64,000 nt of DNA from Actinomadura rayongensis (lineage in GTDB: Bacteria; Actinomycetota; Actinomycetes; Streptosporangiales; Streptosporangiaceae), in NCBI RefSeq assembly GCF_009831215.1, contig NZ_WUTW01000005.1, positions 419,544 through 483,543 on the forward strand. The letters run 5' to 3'. Position numbers and translations under genes: made by a program. Positions within the stretch are counted from its first letter, which is position 1. Every line of letters starts with the position of its first letter. This document shows positions 52,834-61,624 of this stretch, in pieces. The notes below the pieces were generated by a model that worked only from the letters and a program-made list of their open reading frames with translations, did no database searches and had not been told where the DNA came from.

Positions 52834-53742
52834 ATGTTGCACTTCCGGGACATCCACGGGTACCGCCGCGCCTACCGGATCCTCGGCGACGGGCCGCCGC
52901 TCCTGCTCGTCCACGGCATCGGCGACAGCTCCGCCACCTGGTCGTCGGTGCTGCCGCTGCTCGCCGAGAGGCACACCGTCATCGCGCCCGACCTGCTCGG
53001 GCACGGCGCGTCCGCCAAACCGCGCGCCGACTACGCCATCGGCGCGTTCGCGTGCGGGCTGCGCGACCTGCTCACCACGCTCGGCGTCGACCGGGTGAGC
53101 GTCGTCGGGCACTCGCTCGGCGGCGGCGTCGCCATGCAGTTCGCCTACCAGTTCCCCGAGCGCTGCGAACGGCTCGCGCTCGTCGGCAGCGCCGGGCTCG
53201 GGCGCGAGGTGCATCCGGCGTTCCGGCTCGTCACCGGGCCGGGGGCCGGGCTTGGTCTCTCGCTGCTGACCACGCCGCCGGTGCGCGCGGCCGTCCGGGC
53301 CGCGTTGCCGGTGTTGCGCGCTTTCGGCGGGGCCGGGCTCGGCGGGGACCTCGACTACGTCCACGGCCGGTACCTCGGGTTCGCCGACCGGTCGGCCCGG
53401 CTGGCGTTCCTGCGGACGATCCGCGCCGGGGTCGACCTGCGCGGGCAGGCCATCACGATGCTGGATCGGAGCTATCTGGCGCGGGGGCTGCCGACGCTGG
53501 TCATCTGGGGGGCGCGGGATCCGATCATCCCGGTGCGGCACGCGCACGTCGCGCACACCGCGCTGCCCGGGAGTCGGCTGGAGATCTTTCCGGACGCCGG
53601 GCACTTTCCGCATCATGACGATCCGGAGCGGTTCGCCGCGCTCGTCGCCGAGTTCATGGCGGTGCCGGCGGCCGGGCGGGCGGACTGGCGGGAGATCCTG
53701 CTGCGCGGACGCGCGACGCCGGAGGTGTCCAGCGGGTCGTAG
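52834..53742 (+). CDS. Alpha/beta-fold hydrolase
   Basis: This 302-residue protein has a full triad: oxyanion LLLVHGIGDSSATW, DLLGHGASAKP, nucleophile VVGHSLGGG (Ser about 96), acid WGARDPIIP and base AGHFPHHDDPE. It resembles the 2-hydroxymuconate hydrolase, epoxide hydrolase and esterase branch. No neighbouring pathway fixes the substrate. It starts at ATG 52834, divergent from the ligase operon. The 3' end runs into an imperfect tandem repeat. Confidence 0.88.
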   Translation: MLHFRDIHGYRRAYRILGDGPPLLLVHGIGDSSATWSSVLPLLAERHTVIAPDLLGHGASAKPRADYAIGAFACGLRDLLTTLGVDRVSVVGHSLGGGVAMQFAYQFPERCERLALVGSAGLGREVHPAFRLVTGPGAGLGLSLLTTPPVRAAVRAALPVLRAFGGAGLGGDLDYVHGRYLGFADRSARLAFLRTIRAGVDLRGQAITMLDRSYLARGLPTLVIWGARDPIIPVRHAHVAHTALPGSRLEIFPDAGHFPHHDDPERFAALVAEFMAVPAAGRADWREILLRGRATPEVSSGS

Positions 53743-53798
53743 GCTCTTTCGGGTGCGTTGGAGGTGCCGAGCGGGTCATAGGCTCGGCCGGTGCGTTT
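53721..53798. repeat. Imperfect tandem repeat, about 39 bp, two copies
   Basis: Both copies (53721-53759 and 53760-53798) begin GGAGGTG and share AGCGGGTC, TAGGCTC and GGTGCGTT. The first spans the hydrolase stop; the second spans the lipoprotein start. Confidence 0.65.
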
Positions 53799-54387
53799 GC
53801 TGATGTTTGTGCCGTTTGTGCTGGTCCTGGCCGGGTGCGCCGCCGAGCAGGCCGCGTCCCGGCCGCCGTCCACGCCCCAAGTGTCGTCCACGCCCGCGCC
53901 CGGGGTCCCGGCCGCGCCCGGGGTGCCGGTCACGCCCGGGGTGCCGGTCACGCCGATTCCGTTGCCGTCCACACCCGCGCCGACGTGGACGCCGTGCGAC
54001 GCGACCGGGGCCAGCCTGTCCGCCGGTCTCGTGGACGCCGCGCTCGGCACGCGCGGGCTCACGATCACCCTGCTGAACTGCGGACGCGGGCCGTACCGGC
54101 TGGACGGACGGCCCGCGCTGCGCCTCCTGGACGCCCGCCGCCGCCCGGTCCAGGTGACGAGGGTGAACGGCACCCGGTCGCGTGCGCTGACGCTCCGACC
54201 TGGGGAGAAGGCGCGGTTTTCCCTGATCTGGCGGAACACCGTCACGTCCGGGACGGACCCGGCCGTCAACGCGCCCTACGTCGAGGTCGTCCCGGCGCCG
54301 GGCCGACCGCCGCACGTCCTCGCCGTGTCCGGCGGCGTCGACCTCGGCAACACCGGGCGCATCGAGGTCAACGGCTGGACACGCTGA
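53791..54387 (+). CDS. Secreted lipoprotein with DUF4232-like domain
   Basis: This 198-residue protein has a signal peptide with lipobox LVLAGC (Cys16), so it is lipid-anchored outside the membrane. Residues 20-65 are a Pro/Thr/Val repeat linker (PGVPAAPGVPVTPGVPVTP). The rest resembles DUF4232, a beta-sandwich found in actinomycete lipoproteins, with LLNCGRGPYRLDGRPALRLL and LRPGEKARFSLIW. It starts at GTG 53791. Function unknown. Confidence 0.82.
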   Translation: MRLLMFVPFVLVLAGCAAEQAASRPPSTPQVSSTPAPGVPAAPGVPVTPGVPVTPIPLPSTPAPTWTPCDATGASLSAGLVDAALGTRGLTITLLNCGRGPYRLDGRPALRLLDARRRPVQVTRVNGTRSRALTLRPGEKARFSLIWRNTVTSGTDPAVNAPYVEVVPAPGRPPHVLAVSGGVDLGNTGRIEVNGWTR

Positions 54388-54436
54388 CCGACGCCCTCGA
54401 TGCCGATGGGGGACGCGTCGAGGTCAACGGCTGGAC
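54362..54436. repeat. Direct repeat of the lipoprotein gene end
   Basis: TCGAGGTCAACGGCTGGAC occurs at 54362-54380 and again at 54418-54436, 56 bp apart, each followed by (A/G)CGCTGACCG. The first copy encodes the lipoprotein C-terminus VNGWTR and its stop. The second lies over the 3' end of the convergent gene at 54424. Confidence 0.8.
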
Positions 54437-54870
54437 GCGCTGACCGTCCACTCGTCCAGCGTCTCCGGCGGCACCTGCGCGACCTCGGCCGCCTTCTCCC
54501 GGCTCAGCCCCGCGCCGACCGCCCGGACGGCCTGCTCGCGCAGCAGCGGCTCGACGCGCTCCAGCTCGGCCCGCAGCCGGGCGCGGTACTCGCCGAGCGG
54601 TTCGATCAGGCGCTCGGCCTGCTCGACGTCGCCGTCGACCAGGTGCTCCGGCGACAGCAGGTCCTCGACGTGGTGCAGCGCGTTCAGCGCGAGGTTCACC
54701 GCCTTCACCGTCCCGGCGCCGATGCGCTGCCGCTCGGGCGTCGGCTCGTCCACCTGGAGGCAGTTCCACCACTGCAACGCCTGCTGGAGGAGCAGCCGGA
54801 CGTTCAGCGTCGCGGTCTCCAGGTCGCTCTCCACCCGGCGGCGCTCGCGCTCCTGATCAAAGTCCTCCAT
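54424..54870 (-). CDS. Helical protein with putative C-terminal HTH, unknown function
   Basis: This 148-residue protein is almost wholly helical with many Glu and Arg. Its C-terminus SREKAAEVAQVPPETLDEW resembles a minimal helix-turn-helix of the kind that decides recognition in small regulators. Two Trp (QQALQWWNCL) lie near residue 35. It converges on the lipoprotein and is divergent from the lipoprotein at 54925. No family recognised. Confidence 0.65.
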   Translation of the reverse strand: MEDFDQERERRRVESDLETATLNVRLLLQQALQWWNCLQVDEPTPERQRIGAGTVKAVNLALNALHHVEDLLSPEHLVDGDVEQAERLIEPLGEYRARLRAELERVEPLLREQAVRAVGAGLSREKAAEVAQVPPETLDEWTVSASSR

Positions 54871-54924
54871 GCGCCCCCACCATAATCACCGGGACTCACA
54901 AGCGCCCCAGAACAGGACAGATCC

Positions 54925-55614
54925 ATGCGAATCCCGGTCGCCGTCGCCTGCGCGGCCGTCCTCACCCTCGCCGCCGCGTGCGAGAGCGGCACGACCGCCG
55001 CCCCCGCCGCGTCACCGACGACCAACGGCCTCGACCGGCTCCCCGCAGCGGAGGTCCTCGCCCGCGCGCTCGCCGCGACGCGCGCCGCGGGGTCGCTGCA
55101 CCTGCACGGGACGACGCGGGACGGGCACGACACCATCCGCCTCGACCTCCGCTTCGCCGACGAGCGGACGTCGTCCGGCTCGATCAGAATCGGACGGCAG
55201 CGGATCGACGTCCGCCGGTTCGGCTCGACGCTCTACCTGAGCGGGAACGACGCCTTCTACGTCGCCGCCGCCGGGAAGAACGGCCCCGAACTCCTGCGCG
55301 GGAAGTTCGTCAGGACGAAGGCCACCGCCAAGGACTTCAAGGAGATGGCCGAGCTGACGAGCCTCCCCGCGATGGTGGACGCCCTGCTGAAGCCAACGGG
55401 CGACGTCCGGCACGTCGGGGGAATGACGGTCGCCGGACGGCGGGCGATCGCCATCGCCGACAAGTCCGCCAACATTCTCTACGTCGCGCTGGAGGGCCCG
55501 CCGTACGTACTGCGCCTCGGCAACAGCGTGGACGGGACGCTCGACTTCGACGGCTATGGGAAGCCCGTCCGGATCGTCCGGCCCGCCGCGAAGAACGTCG
55601 TCTCCGGGGACTGA
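54925..55614 (+). CDS. Lipoprotein, LppX/LprG-like fold suspected
   Basis: This 229-residue protein has a signal peptide ending LAAAC (Cys19). The mature part (AAGSLHLHGT, IDVRRFGSTLYLSGNDAFYV, later ILYVALEGPPYVLRL and GTLDFDGYGKPVRIV) follows the strand order of LolA/LppX-like lipid-binding lipoproteins of actinomycetes. These carry lipids or serve as surface antigens. The assignment is by pattern, not by a conserved motif. Confidence 0.78.
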   Translation: MRIPVAVACAAVLTLAAACESGTTAAPAASPTTNGLDRLPAAEVLARALAATRAAGSLHLHGTTRDGHDTIRLDLRFADERTSSGSIRIGRQRIDVRRFGSTLYLSGNDAFYVAAAGKNGPELLRGKFVRTKATAKDFKEMAELTSLPAMVDALLKPTGDVRHVGGMTVAGRRAIAIADKSANILYVALEGPPYVLRLGNSVDGTLDFDGYGKPVRIVRPAAKNVVSGD

Positions 55615-55645
55615 CGCGTGGGGGGCGGGACCCGCCCCCCACGCG
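55615..55645. terminator. Strong bidirectional terminator
   Basis: CGCGTGGGGGGCGGG (55615-55629) and CCCGCCCCCCACGCG (55631-55645) are perfect 15-nt arms around a single A. It separates the convergent lipoprotein and lipase genes. Confidence 0.8.
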
Positions 55646-55650
55646 CCGGA

Positions 55651-56886
55651 TCAAGCGGCGCAGTTGCCCTGCGCCGGCTTGCCCGCGAACCGGTCGGCGA
55701 GGAACGTCATCGCGTCCGGCTCGCTCTGCACCATGCCGAGCGCGTGCTCGGCGAACAGGTAGGTCTTCCAGGTCACGTTGGCGCCCTTGGCGCACCACTC
55801 CTTGTGCAGCGTGTCGGCCTGCTGGAACGGGATGATCTCGTCGAACACGGCCTGCGCCTGGAACACCGGCGCGGACGGCGCGGTGCCGCCGAGCCGGTTC
55901 TCCTTCAGCCGCGCCTGCCAGTCGGGCTGGTCCAGCGGGCTCGTGGTGGTGAAGTCGCTGATCTTCTTGAAGGCCGTGTTGAACAGGGCCGGGACGATGT
56001 CGACGCTTACCAGGCAGATGTCCTTGGTGTCGGCGAGCAGCTTCTTGCCGTTCTCGTTCAGGTACTTCTGCAGGTTCAGCTCGGGATAGGCCGCGTCATA
56101 ACCGACCGCCGCCATGTACATGAGAGCCGCGAACGGCCCCTGGTCGAGGCTCTTGGCGACCGCGAGCAGGTCCGCCGGGACGCCGCCCGCCGCCGTCCCC
56201 TTCACCTGGAGGTCCGGCGCGTAGGACGCGGCGAGCTGCGCGGCCCAGCCGGCGGACGTCCCGCCCTGCGAGTAGCCCATGATCCCGACGGGCGCGTCCG
56301 CGGCGATCCCCGTCTCACCGAACCGCTCGGCCGCACGCGCGATGTTCAGGACGGCCCGCCCCTGCGACTGCCCCACCTCATACGTGTGCTGACCGGGCGT
56401 CCCAAGCCCCTGCATGTCGGTGATCGCCACAGCCCACCCACGGCTAAGAGCGTCCGCAATGAACAGCGCCTCATAATCCAGCCCGGTAGCGAGCGTGTAG
56501 GACGGCGCGCAAGCGTCCCCAAGCCCCCGAGTACCGACCCCCCACGTCACCAGCGGACGCTTCCCCTTGCCCGTCCAAGCCTTGGTAGGCACGACGACGG
56601 TCCCAGACACCGCGATCGGCTCCCCCGTAGCCGACTCAGACCGATAAAGCACCTGCCAAGCCTTGGCGTCCCCGAACGTCGGATAAGGCGACTGCCGCGA
56701 CCGAATGACGTCCCCCGGCTTCCCCTGCGGAAGCGGAGACGGCGGCGTATAAAACACATCCTGACCCGGCGGCTGAACATCGGCAGGCGCGGCCTGAGCA
56801 GTGCCCTGCAGAGCGGTCGCCACGATGGCAACGCCGACGCAGGAGCCCAGCACCGACCGCACGACGCGGCGAAGACTGGTGGACAT
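55651..56886 (-). CDS. Secreted lipase, LIP family
   Basis: This 411-residue protein has a signal peptide (hydrophobic VRSVLGSCVGVAIVATALQG, then TAQAAPA). The nucleophile elbow is GYSQGG, and the likely acid (AVFDEIIP) and base (FAEHALG) are near the C-terminus, the layout of secretory LIP lipases such as Candida Lip and actinomycete homologues. Cys pairs (DACAPS, DICLVS, HKEWCAKG, QGNCAA) fit disulfides of a secreted enzyme. ATG 56886 has GAAGGG upstream; ATG 56907 is an alternative. It would hydrolyse triglycerides or esters outside the cell. Confidence 0.88.
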   Translation of the reverse strand: MSTSLRRVVRSVLGSCVGVAIVATALQGTAQAAPADVQPPGQDVFYTPPSPLPQGKPGDVIRSRQSPYPTFGDAKAWQVLYRSESATGEPIAVSGTVVVPTKAWTGKGKRPLVTWGVGTRGLGDACAPSYTLATGLDYEALFIADALSRGWAVAITDMQGLGTPGQHTYEVGQSQGRAVLNIARAAERFGETGIAADAPVGIMGYSQGGTSAGWAAQLAASYAPDLQVKGTAAGGVPADLLAVAKSLDQGPFAALMYMAAVGYDAAYPELNLQKYLNENGKKLLADTKDICLVSVDIVPALFNTAFKKISDFTTTSPLDQPDWQARLKENRLGGTAPSAPVFQAQAVFDEIIPFQQADTLHKEWCAKGANVTWKTYLFAEHALGMVQSEPDAMTFLADRFAGKPAQGNCAA

Positions 56887-56997
56887 CGACACGGAACCCT
56901 TCGTCATCCCCCGACACCGTCCGGATGACGGCCACGCAACCCTAGAGTAAGTGGACACTGATTCCAATAACTCGAACACACAACTCCCGCCCCCCAC

Positions 56998-57893
56998 TTT
57001 GTGCCCCCAGTCACACCAAAGACCCCACCCACGTACTTCTGGACACGCCTACCGGGCACACCGCACAGCTGTGCCGATCCAGGCCGAGGCCGCAGACCCG
57101 CCAACCTGCGCTTTGGGGACCCTCGCGACCGGGACGCCCCCCGGAACGAGTCGCGCGCCCGATCCGTCGAGACGCGTCCGACAATGCGCGGGTTCGCTAG
57201 CAGCTTGGTGCATCCGTCGCCGACCTCGTCGGCCGCCCGCTTCTCCAGGCCAGCGGACGGCCGGGTAACACATCTAGCGAATCCGATGGAACGTCGTGAC
57301 CATCGAGACTCACGAAATAACGGAAAGATCCATCACCATCCGGGCCAGTAGCGGCAAAAATCCCTCTAGACCAGACCCCGACCGGAGAATTTTCATAACA
57401 GCAGACAGGCACCAACCCGTACACACGTGTGCGACGATCACAGCCAGTACACCGACGTTGAGTACTCCGATACGAACCAGACGCCTTCTCGAAACGAACG
57501 CGGCGGGGAAGGTCACGCGGAGCCTCGCTCGGAGCACTACTGAGTGCCCGCTCCACAAGCGATGCCCTCAAGGACATGAGCCAATGATGCCCCACTGGCC
57601 CCAACTTCTGGTGAGCCTTCCCCCACTCATCGCGGCGGCGACGAGCGTGATCCTCGATATTCGCCGCTCGCCCAGAGCCGGATTCCGTCGCATCGGGGCT
57701 TGCCGTAGCCGTCAGGATGTCGTTCTCATCGTTCAAGTGATCCACCTCAAGCCGGGACATGGCGAAACTTGTGCCACCGATGAGCGGTGAGCGGGAGTCC
57801 CGGGTCGTCGCACGCGTTCCCGGGAAGCCGACTAGCCCTTCAGGTCGACCGCCCGATCCCCGCTCCGGAGGCCACCCTCCCCAGCGCGTCGAC
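56998..57893. other. Low-GC stretch without a convincing gene
   Basis: This region of about 900 bp has markedly lower GC than the flanks. Open frames exist on both strands. The best is a minus-strand frame from about 57760 to 57197 with a CTGC and CC pair and LVPVCCYENSPVGVWSRG. Its codon third positions show little of the GC bias seen in the real genes, so I do not call it. Confidence 0.5.
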
Positions 57894-58361
57894 ATGGAGA
57901 CCTTCTACAAACTGGAGTTCAAAGGCTTGGTGCGCCATGTACTGAAATGCTCAGGAAGCACAGATGTCGACGAAGCGCGAGATGCGGTACAAACAGCGTT
58001 CGCCGAGGCTTTCGTCATGTGGGAGGAGATTGAATATCCGAAAGCGTGGCTCCGGAAAGTGGCGTTGCGCGAGTACTACCGGCGCCCTGCGCCGCAGCCG
58101 ATAGCAGAGGTGCCAGATACGACTCTGCTTGACGATGTGGCCACTCGCACCGAAGCCGCGAGAGAGGAAATGCTGGTGTGCGCCACCTTGCAGTCACTGC
58201 CGTTCAAGCAGCGACAAGCGTTGGCCTGGACGTTCGATGGGTTTTCACCTAAGGAAATAGCTAAAGAACTCGGAGTCGACCCTGCTGCTGTACGACAGAA
58301 CATTGCGAAAGGGCGAAGAAAGCTGAGGACACTCCTCGCCGAGCAATCAGAGGGCGAGTAG
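57894..58361 (+). CDS. ECF-like sigma-70 family RNA polymerase sigma factor
   Basis: This 155-residue protein has sigma region 2 (TDVDEARDAVQTAFAEAFVM then WEEIEYPKAWLRKVALREYY) and region 4 (LQSLPFKQRQALAWTFDGFS then PKEIAKELGVDPAAVRQNIA), enough to direct RNA polymerase to alternative promoters. An upstream ATG at 57759 would add 45 disordered residues; ATG 57894 starts where homology begins. GC is lower than in neighbouring regions. The next gene follows without a gap, a usual place for an anti-sigma or co-regulator. Confidence 0.82.
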   Translation: METFYKLEFKGLVRHVLKCSGSTDVDEARDAVQTAFAEAFVMWEEIEYPKAWLRKVALREYYRRPAPQPIAEVPDTTLLDDVATRTEAAREEMLVCATLQSLPFKQRQALAWTFDGFSPKEIAKELGVDPAAVRQNIAKGRRKLRTLLAEQSEGE

Positions 58362-58979
58362 ATGGCTCGCGAGTACGAACCCCGCAGCAACTTGGGACGC
58401 ATGCCGGACGACCTTCCCGATGATTGGAAAAAGTGCGAGCATGAACTTTCCTTGCTAATTGACGAAAAGATCGACGTCGACGCGGGCTGGAATGCACTAG
58501 CCCGACAAGAGGGACATGCGGGAACTACCACTCAATGCCATGACCAGGAGGTACCTACAACTGACGCGACTGCCGGCCGGGAGGGTACCGCGACCGACGA
58601 GGTTGATGCGGCGCTAGATGCCCTGGCTTTTCAGCTTCGAGAAATATACAGAAGTCCAAGAGTGGCCAGATGTGCAACTTATCCAATTATGGACAATATA
58701 GCCACGGCATACGAAATGGTTACCGATGTAAATAGAAGCCGTCATTGGCAGACGGTTGGCTGCAATGAAATGCTTTCAAGCCTTACGGTGGCAATGAATG
58801 TTCTGCGCGAAACGGCTACCGACATGTTCAATAGATCGCGGAATGCGAGAAATCGGGCGAGCGGGATTGAGGCCGTCGGTGAGATCTCAATAATCGCCGA
58901 TAGGATCGCCCAGCTTGAGGGTGTAATCAGGTACTCGTTCGACCAGCCCGACCTGAATTCTTTCAGTCAATACTATTAG
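58362..58979 (+). CDS. Unknown protein encoded directly after the sigma factor
   Basis: ATG 58362 comes immediately after the sigma TAG. The 205-residue product has an acidic N-terminal third (PDDLPDDWKKCEHELSLLID) and a helical C-terminal half (IATAYEMVTDVNRSRHWQTV, later EISIIADRIAQLEGVIRYSF). There is no TM segment and no zinc anti-sigma motif. The low GC and A/T-rich codons point to recent acquisition with the sigma gene. A partner that controls the sigma factor is plausible but unproven. Confidence 0.65.
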   Translation: MAREYEPRSNLGRMPDDLPDDWKKCEHELSLLIDEKIDVDAGWNALARQEGHAGTTTQCHDQEVPTTDATAGREGTATDEVDAALDALAFQLREIYRSPRVARCATYPIMDNIATAYEMVTDVNRSRHWQTVGCNEMLSSLTVAMNVLRETATDMFNRSRNARNRASGIEAVGEISIIADRIAQLEGVIRYSFDQPDLNSFSQYY

Positions 58980-59691
58980 CAGGGTACTGTATCCCCGTGT
59001 TGACCTCTCGGATTCCGCGAGGGAATTGCGAAGAGAACAGTCAAGACTCTTCCGAGACATGGATAACCGGGACGTTCGCCGCGCACACGGCCTTGCCGGG
59101 CGCCTCCCTAGTCAACCGCTGGGTGTGCGCAAAGCTGCGCTCCTATCGGCAAAATAAATCCGGCCGGGTGTTCCGGTATTTTCGACACAATTTACTGAGC
59201 CTGCTTGTGTCGGCTGCCGGGGGCGGTGAGGTCGAAGCCAGGGTCCGCGAGCAGATGCGCGCCGTAAGAATTGCCGGCCTCAGGGATCGTCTTGAGGTTG
59301 CCGGTGTCCAGGGTCTGCGGAATTGGAGGCCGAGTGACCACGTGCACAACGCGGGGTTGGGGGACGGCCAATGAGTCGATCTGCGCCAACCCGGCGAGGG
59401 GGCCGACGACAGGCTGGTGTCGCGGATAGGGATCAAGCTGAACCTCTGTCTGCGCGGAGCAACGGGCCAGTCAAAGCCTGCAAAGACGTGGTCACGTCTG
59501 TGTCCGGGTCATGGGTCGATGAGATGGCCGTGGAGAAGAGCTACTGGCCGATGGCGTCGTAGAGTTCGGCAGGTAGGGTGTGTTTTCCAAGGCTCCGATC
59601 GGCTGTTCGCTCGCGATGGTCCCGAGTTCCGCTAGCGAAAGCTCGACCAGGAAGCTGATGGGCGAAGGCAGGCGAATGGGCGACCTGGGAT
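58980..59691. other. Decayed stretch next to the integrase remnant
   Basis: This 700-bp region has only short frames on both strands and no complete domain. It lies between the sigma operon and the integrase fragment and is best read as degraded mobile-element DNA. Confidence 0.5.
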
Positions 59692-60027
59692 GTGGTCCCC
59701 AGCCAGCCAGGCGCCTCGCCGCTGGACCGGACCGAGAAGCGGAAGGCGATCTCCAACGAGGCTGGTGTCCACAAGAAGCAGTCCCATGACGCGAGGCGCA
59801 CCGCCGGAGCGCTCATGGCGGCCCGGGCTATCGACCTACGAGCCGCCCAGAAGATGCCAGGACACGCGCAGGTGACTACCACCGAGTACTACTCGGTGAT
59901 CGCTTCGCAGCTCGTCCAGGAAGCGGGGAACCGCCTCGGTTCGTCCTTCGCGGCGAAAACCGGTGAACTGCGACCGACACCGATGAGCGAACAGGGCCCC
60001 TGCTCCAGCGAGGAGCGGAGGCCCTGA
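59692..60027 (+). pseudogene. C-terminal remnant of a tyrosine-recombinase integrase
   Basis: The frame contains KQSHDARRTAGALMAARAID then LRAAQKMPGHAQVTTTEYYS. It shows the HxxR box (HDAR), the GH of the usual LGH motif and the nucleophile Tyr of the catalytic domain's end. The N-terminal core-binding domain and the first catalytic Arg are missing, so it cannot be active. It ends eight bases from the 3' end of tRNA-Ser, the classic position of an integrase gene at its attachment site. Confidence 0.75.
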
Positions 60028-60034
60028 TCATGAG

Positions 60035-60123
60035 CGGAGGATCGGGGATTTGAACCCCGGATGGGCGTGAACCCAAACCGCATTAGCAGTGCGGCGCCAT
60101 AGACCGGACTAGGCGAATCCTCC
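60035..60123 (-). tRNA. tRNA-Ser(GCT)
   Basis: On the minus strand, acceptor GGAGGAT (60123-60117) pairs with ATCCTCC (60042-60036) and the discriminator is G. The anticodon arm is CCGCA-CTGCTAA-TGCGG, giving anticodon GCT. A long variable arm (GGGTTCACGCCC region) and T-arm GGGGTTCAAATCCCC confirm a class II serine tRNA of 89 nt. CCA is not encoded. An integrase remnant abuts the 3' end. Confidence 0.95.
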
Positions 60124-60242
60124 AGTTGCAGCCCGAGGGCTCAGCACAGGCTACCGGTACGCGCGGCAACCGGCAAAGCGCGTTTCGGGAGGCAGGCGGC
60201 ACCGGCCCCGGCCGCTCCCGGCCGGGGCCGACCGGTGCGGGC

Positions 60243-60698
60243 TCAGGAGCCGAACCGGAACCCTGTTCCGCTGAACCCGCAGGCCTTGCCGAGGTCCTGG
60301 GCGTGCTGCTGCATCTGGCCGAGCGACTGAAGCCCGCTCGTCCCGCCGGACAGGTTGCCCGACCCGAGGCTCCGCAGCGTGCTGGCGGTGCTCTCCAGGT
60401 CGGTAGCGAAGGCGCCCGCCGCGGACTCGACGTCCCCGCCGGCGTCCTGCCCAGCGCTGCGGATCTTCGCCGCCGCGTCCGAGTACTTCTGCGCGTTGGC
60501 CGTGGCGCTGGCGGTCGGGTTGCTGAGGTCGGGCGTGCTGACGGTCGTCAGCGACCGGAGCGTCGACTCGATGCTGTTGCAGGCGGACTTCTTGGCACCA
60601 CCGCCGGTGACGGAGTCGATCGGCCCACAGGCCGTGGCGCCGAGCACGGCACCGCCGACCATGAGGGCGCCGACCAGGGAGCTGGCGGACAAGCGCAT
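60243..60698 (-). CDS. Secreted lipoprotein, unknown function
   Basis: This 151-residue protein has a signal peptide (LSASSLVGALMVGGAVLG then ATACG) whose lipobox Cys24 should be lipidated. The mature part is Ser/Ala/Thr-rich and helical, with two more Cys (KSACNSIE and GKACGFSG) that may pair. AAGGAG precedes ATG 60698. It ends with a Gly/Phe-rich tail. No family recognised. Confidence 0.75.
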   Translation of the reverse strand: MRLSASSLVGALMVGGAVLGATACGPIDSVTGGGAKKSACNSIESTLRSLTTVSTPDLSNPTASATANAQKYSDAAAKIRSAGQDAGGDVESAAGAFATDLESTASTLRSLGSGNLSGGTSGLQSLGQMQQHAQDLGKACGFSGTGFRFGS

Positions 60699-60950
60699 GG
60701 GAGTCTCCTTGAATGGGGGGTCGGGACGTCGGACGAGACTAGACCGTGACCGCCAATCCCGTCGCGAATACCCCTTCGGCGCCAAAACTTCGCAGACGGT
60801 TCCCTCCACCGCCGACCACCCGCATGGCTCGTCCGCCCGCCGCGATGCCCTACACTGGTGGACGTCGCCACGCAGACCGGACGGCCCGGACACCACCCCC
60901 GAGCCTGCTAGACTCGCCGTCGCGACAAACCTCCCGGCCCACCGGGACGA

Positions 60951-61023
60951 GCACCCGTAGCTCAACGGATAGAGCATCTGACTACGGATCAGAAGGTTAG
61001 GGGTTCGAATCCCTTCGGGTGCA
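60951..61023 (+). tRNA. tRNA-Arg(ACG)
   Basis: Acceptor GCACCCG (60951-60957) pairs with CGGGTGC (61016-61022), discriminator A. The anticodon arm TCTGA-CTACGGA-TCAGA gives anticodon ACG, read as inosine in bacteria. T-arm AGGGGTTCGAATCCCTT is standard. The gene is 73 nt, without encoded CCA. Confidence 0.96.
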
Positions 61024-61028
61024 CAGAC

Positions 61029-61074
61029 AGCCCGCTACCTGCGACGACATCGGAGGTGGCGGGCTTTGCGTTTT
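61029..61074 (+). terminator. Terminator of tRNA-Arg
   Basis: AGCCCGC-T-ACCT (61029-61040) pairs with AGGT-G-GCGGGCT (61054-61065) over a 13-nt loop. TTTGCGTTTT follows. Confidence 0.8.
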
Positions 61075-61624
61075 AGTGCGCCACTCCGCAACCCTCTGAT
61101 TTCACGCAAACGTGTGCGTCCCAGCTGGGCATGGACAGTCAGTCGGACCAGCTCAACTGGCGCGACTTCCAGCGCGTCCTTCGGTTAACGCATCGGTGCC
61201 GGGACGATCCAGCGGTCCTCGGGAGGCGGCCGACCGACTCCTCAGCTTTGCCGTCGGCTGCTGGTGAGAGAGCGGCTGCGGCCGCGACCGCTGGGCGGAC
61301 AGGGAGCCGGACCTTGCCGGGCAGATCGAGCGGCAGGACGTTCAGGACGGCCTCCTCGCCGTGAGGGAGCAGCACGGCCCGCCGTGCGCATTCGGGCGTT
61401 CAACACCGACAACAGTCCCGAGCGGGCCCTCAACCGTACCGACCTCTGCCTTTGAACTAGTTGCGAAGGTGAGATTCGGAGTGCGTGGGATGTGGGCTCG
61501 GGCAGCGATGGATCAGTGTGATCTGATGCGGCGGCCGGCGCCTGGCCGCGTTGTGGCGAAAGAGCGGGTTCTCTGGTGCGGACCGCGGTCGTCGAGTTGA
61601 TCGTTGTTGCGGTCTGGTTCGTTG
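61075..61624. other. Intergenic region without a supported gene
   Basis: This 550-bp region lies between tRNA-Arg and the CHAT gene end. Short frames on the plus strand around 61131-61364 and 61361-61600 show no motif and no ribosome site. Confidence 0.5.

Noticed and set aside
57197..57895. Minus-strand frame with a CTGC/CC pair
   Set aside because: Weak codon bias, no recognisable domain, no convincing ribosome site and overlap with the sigma-factor 5' region. Kept only as a note in the region entry.
60951..61624. tRNA-Arg as a second integration site
   Set aside because: It is followed by its own terminator. No integrase or duplicated tRNA end was seen nearby.
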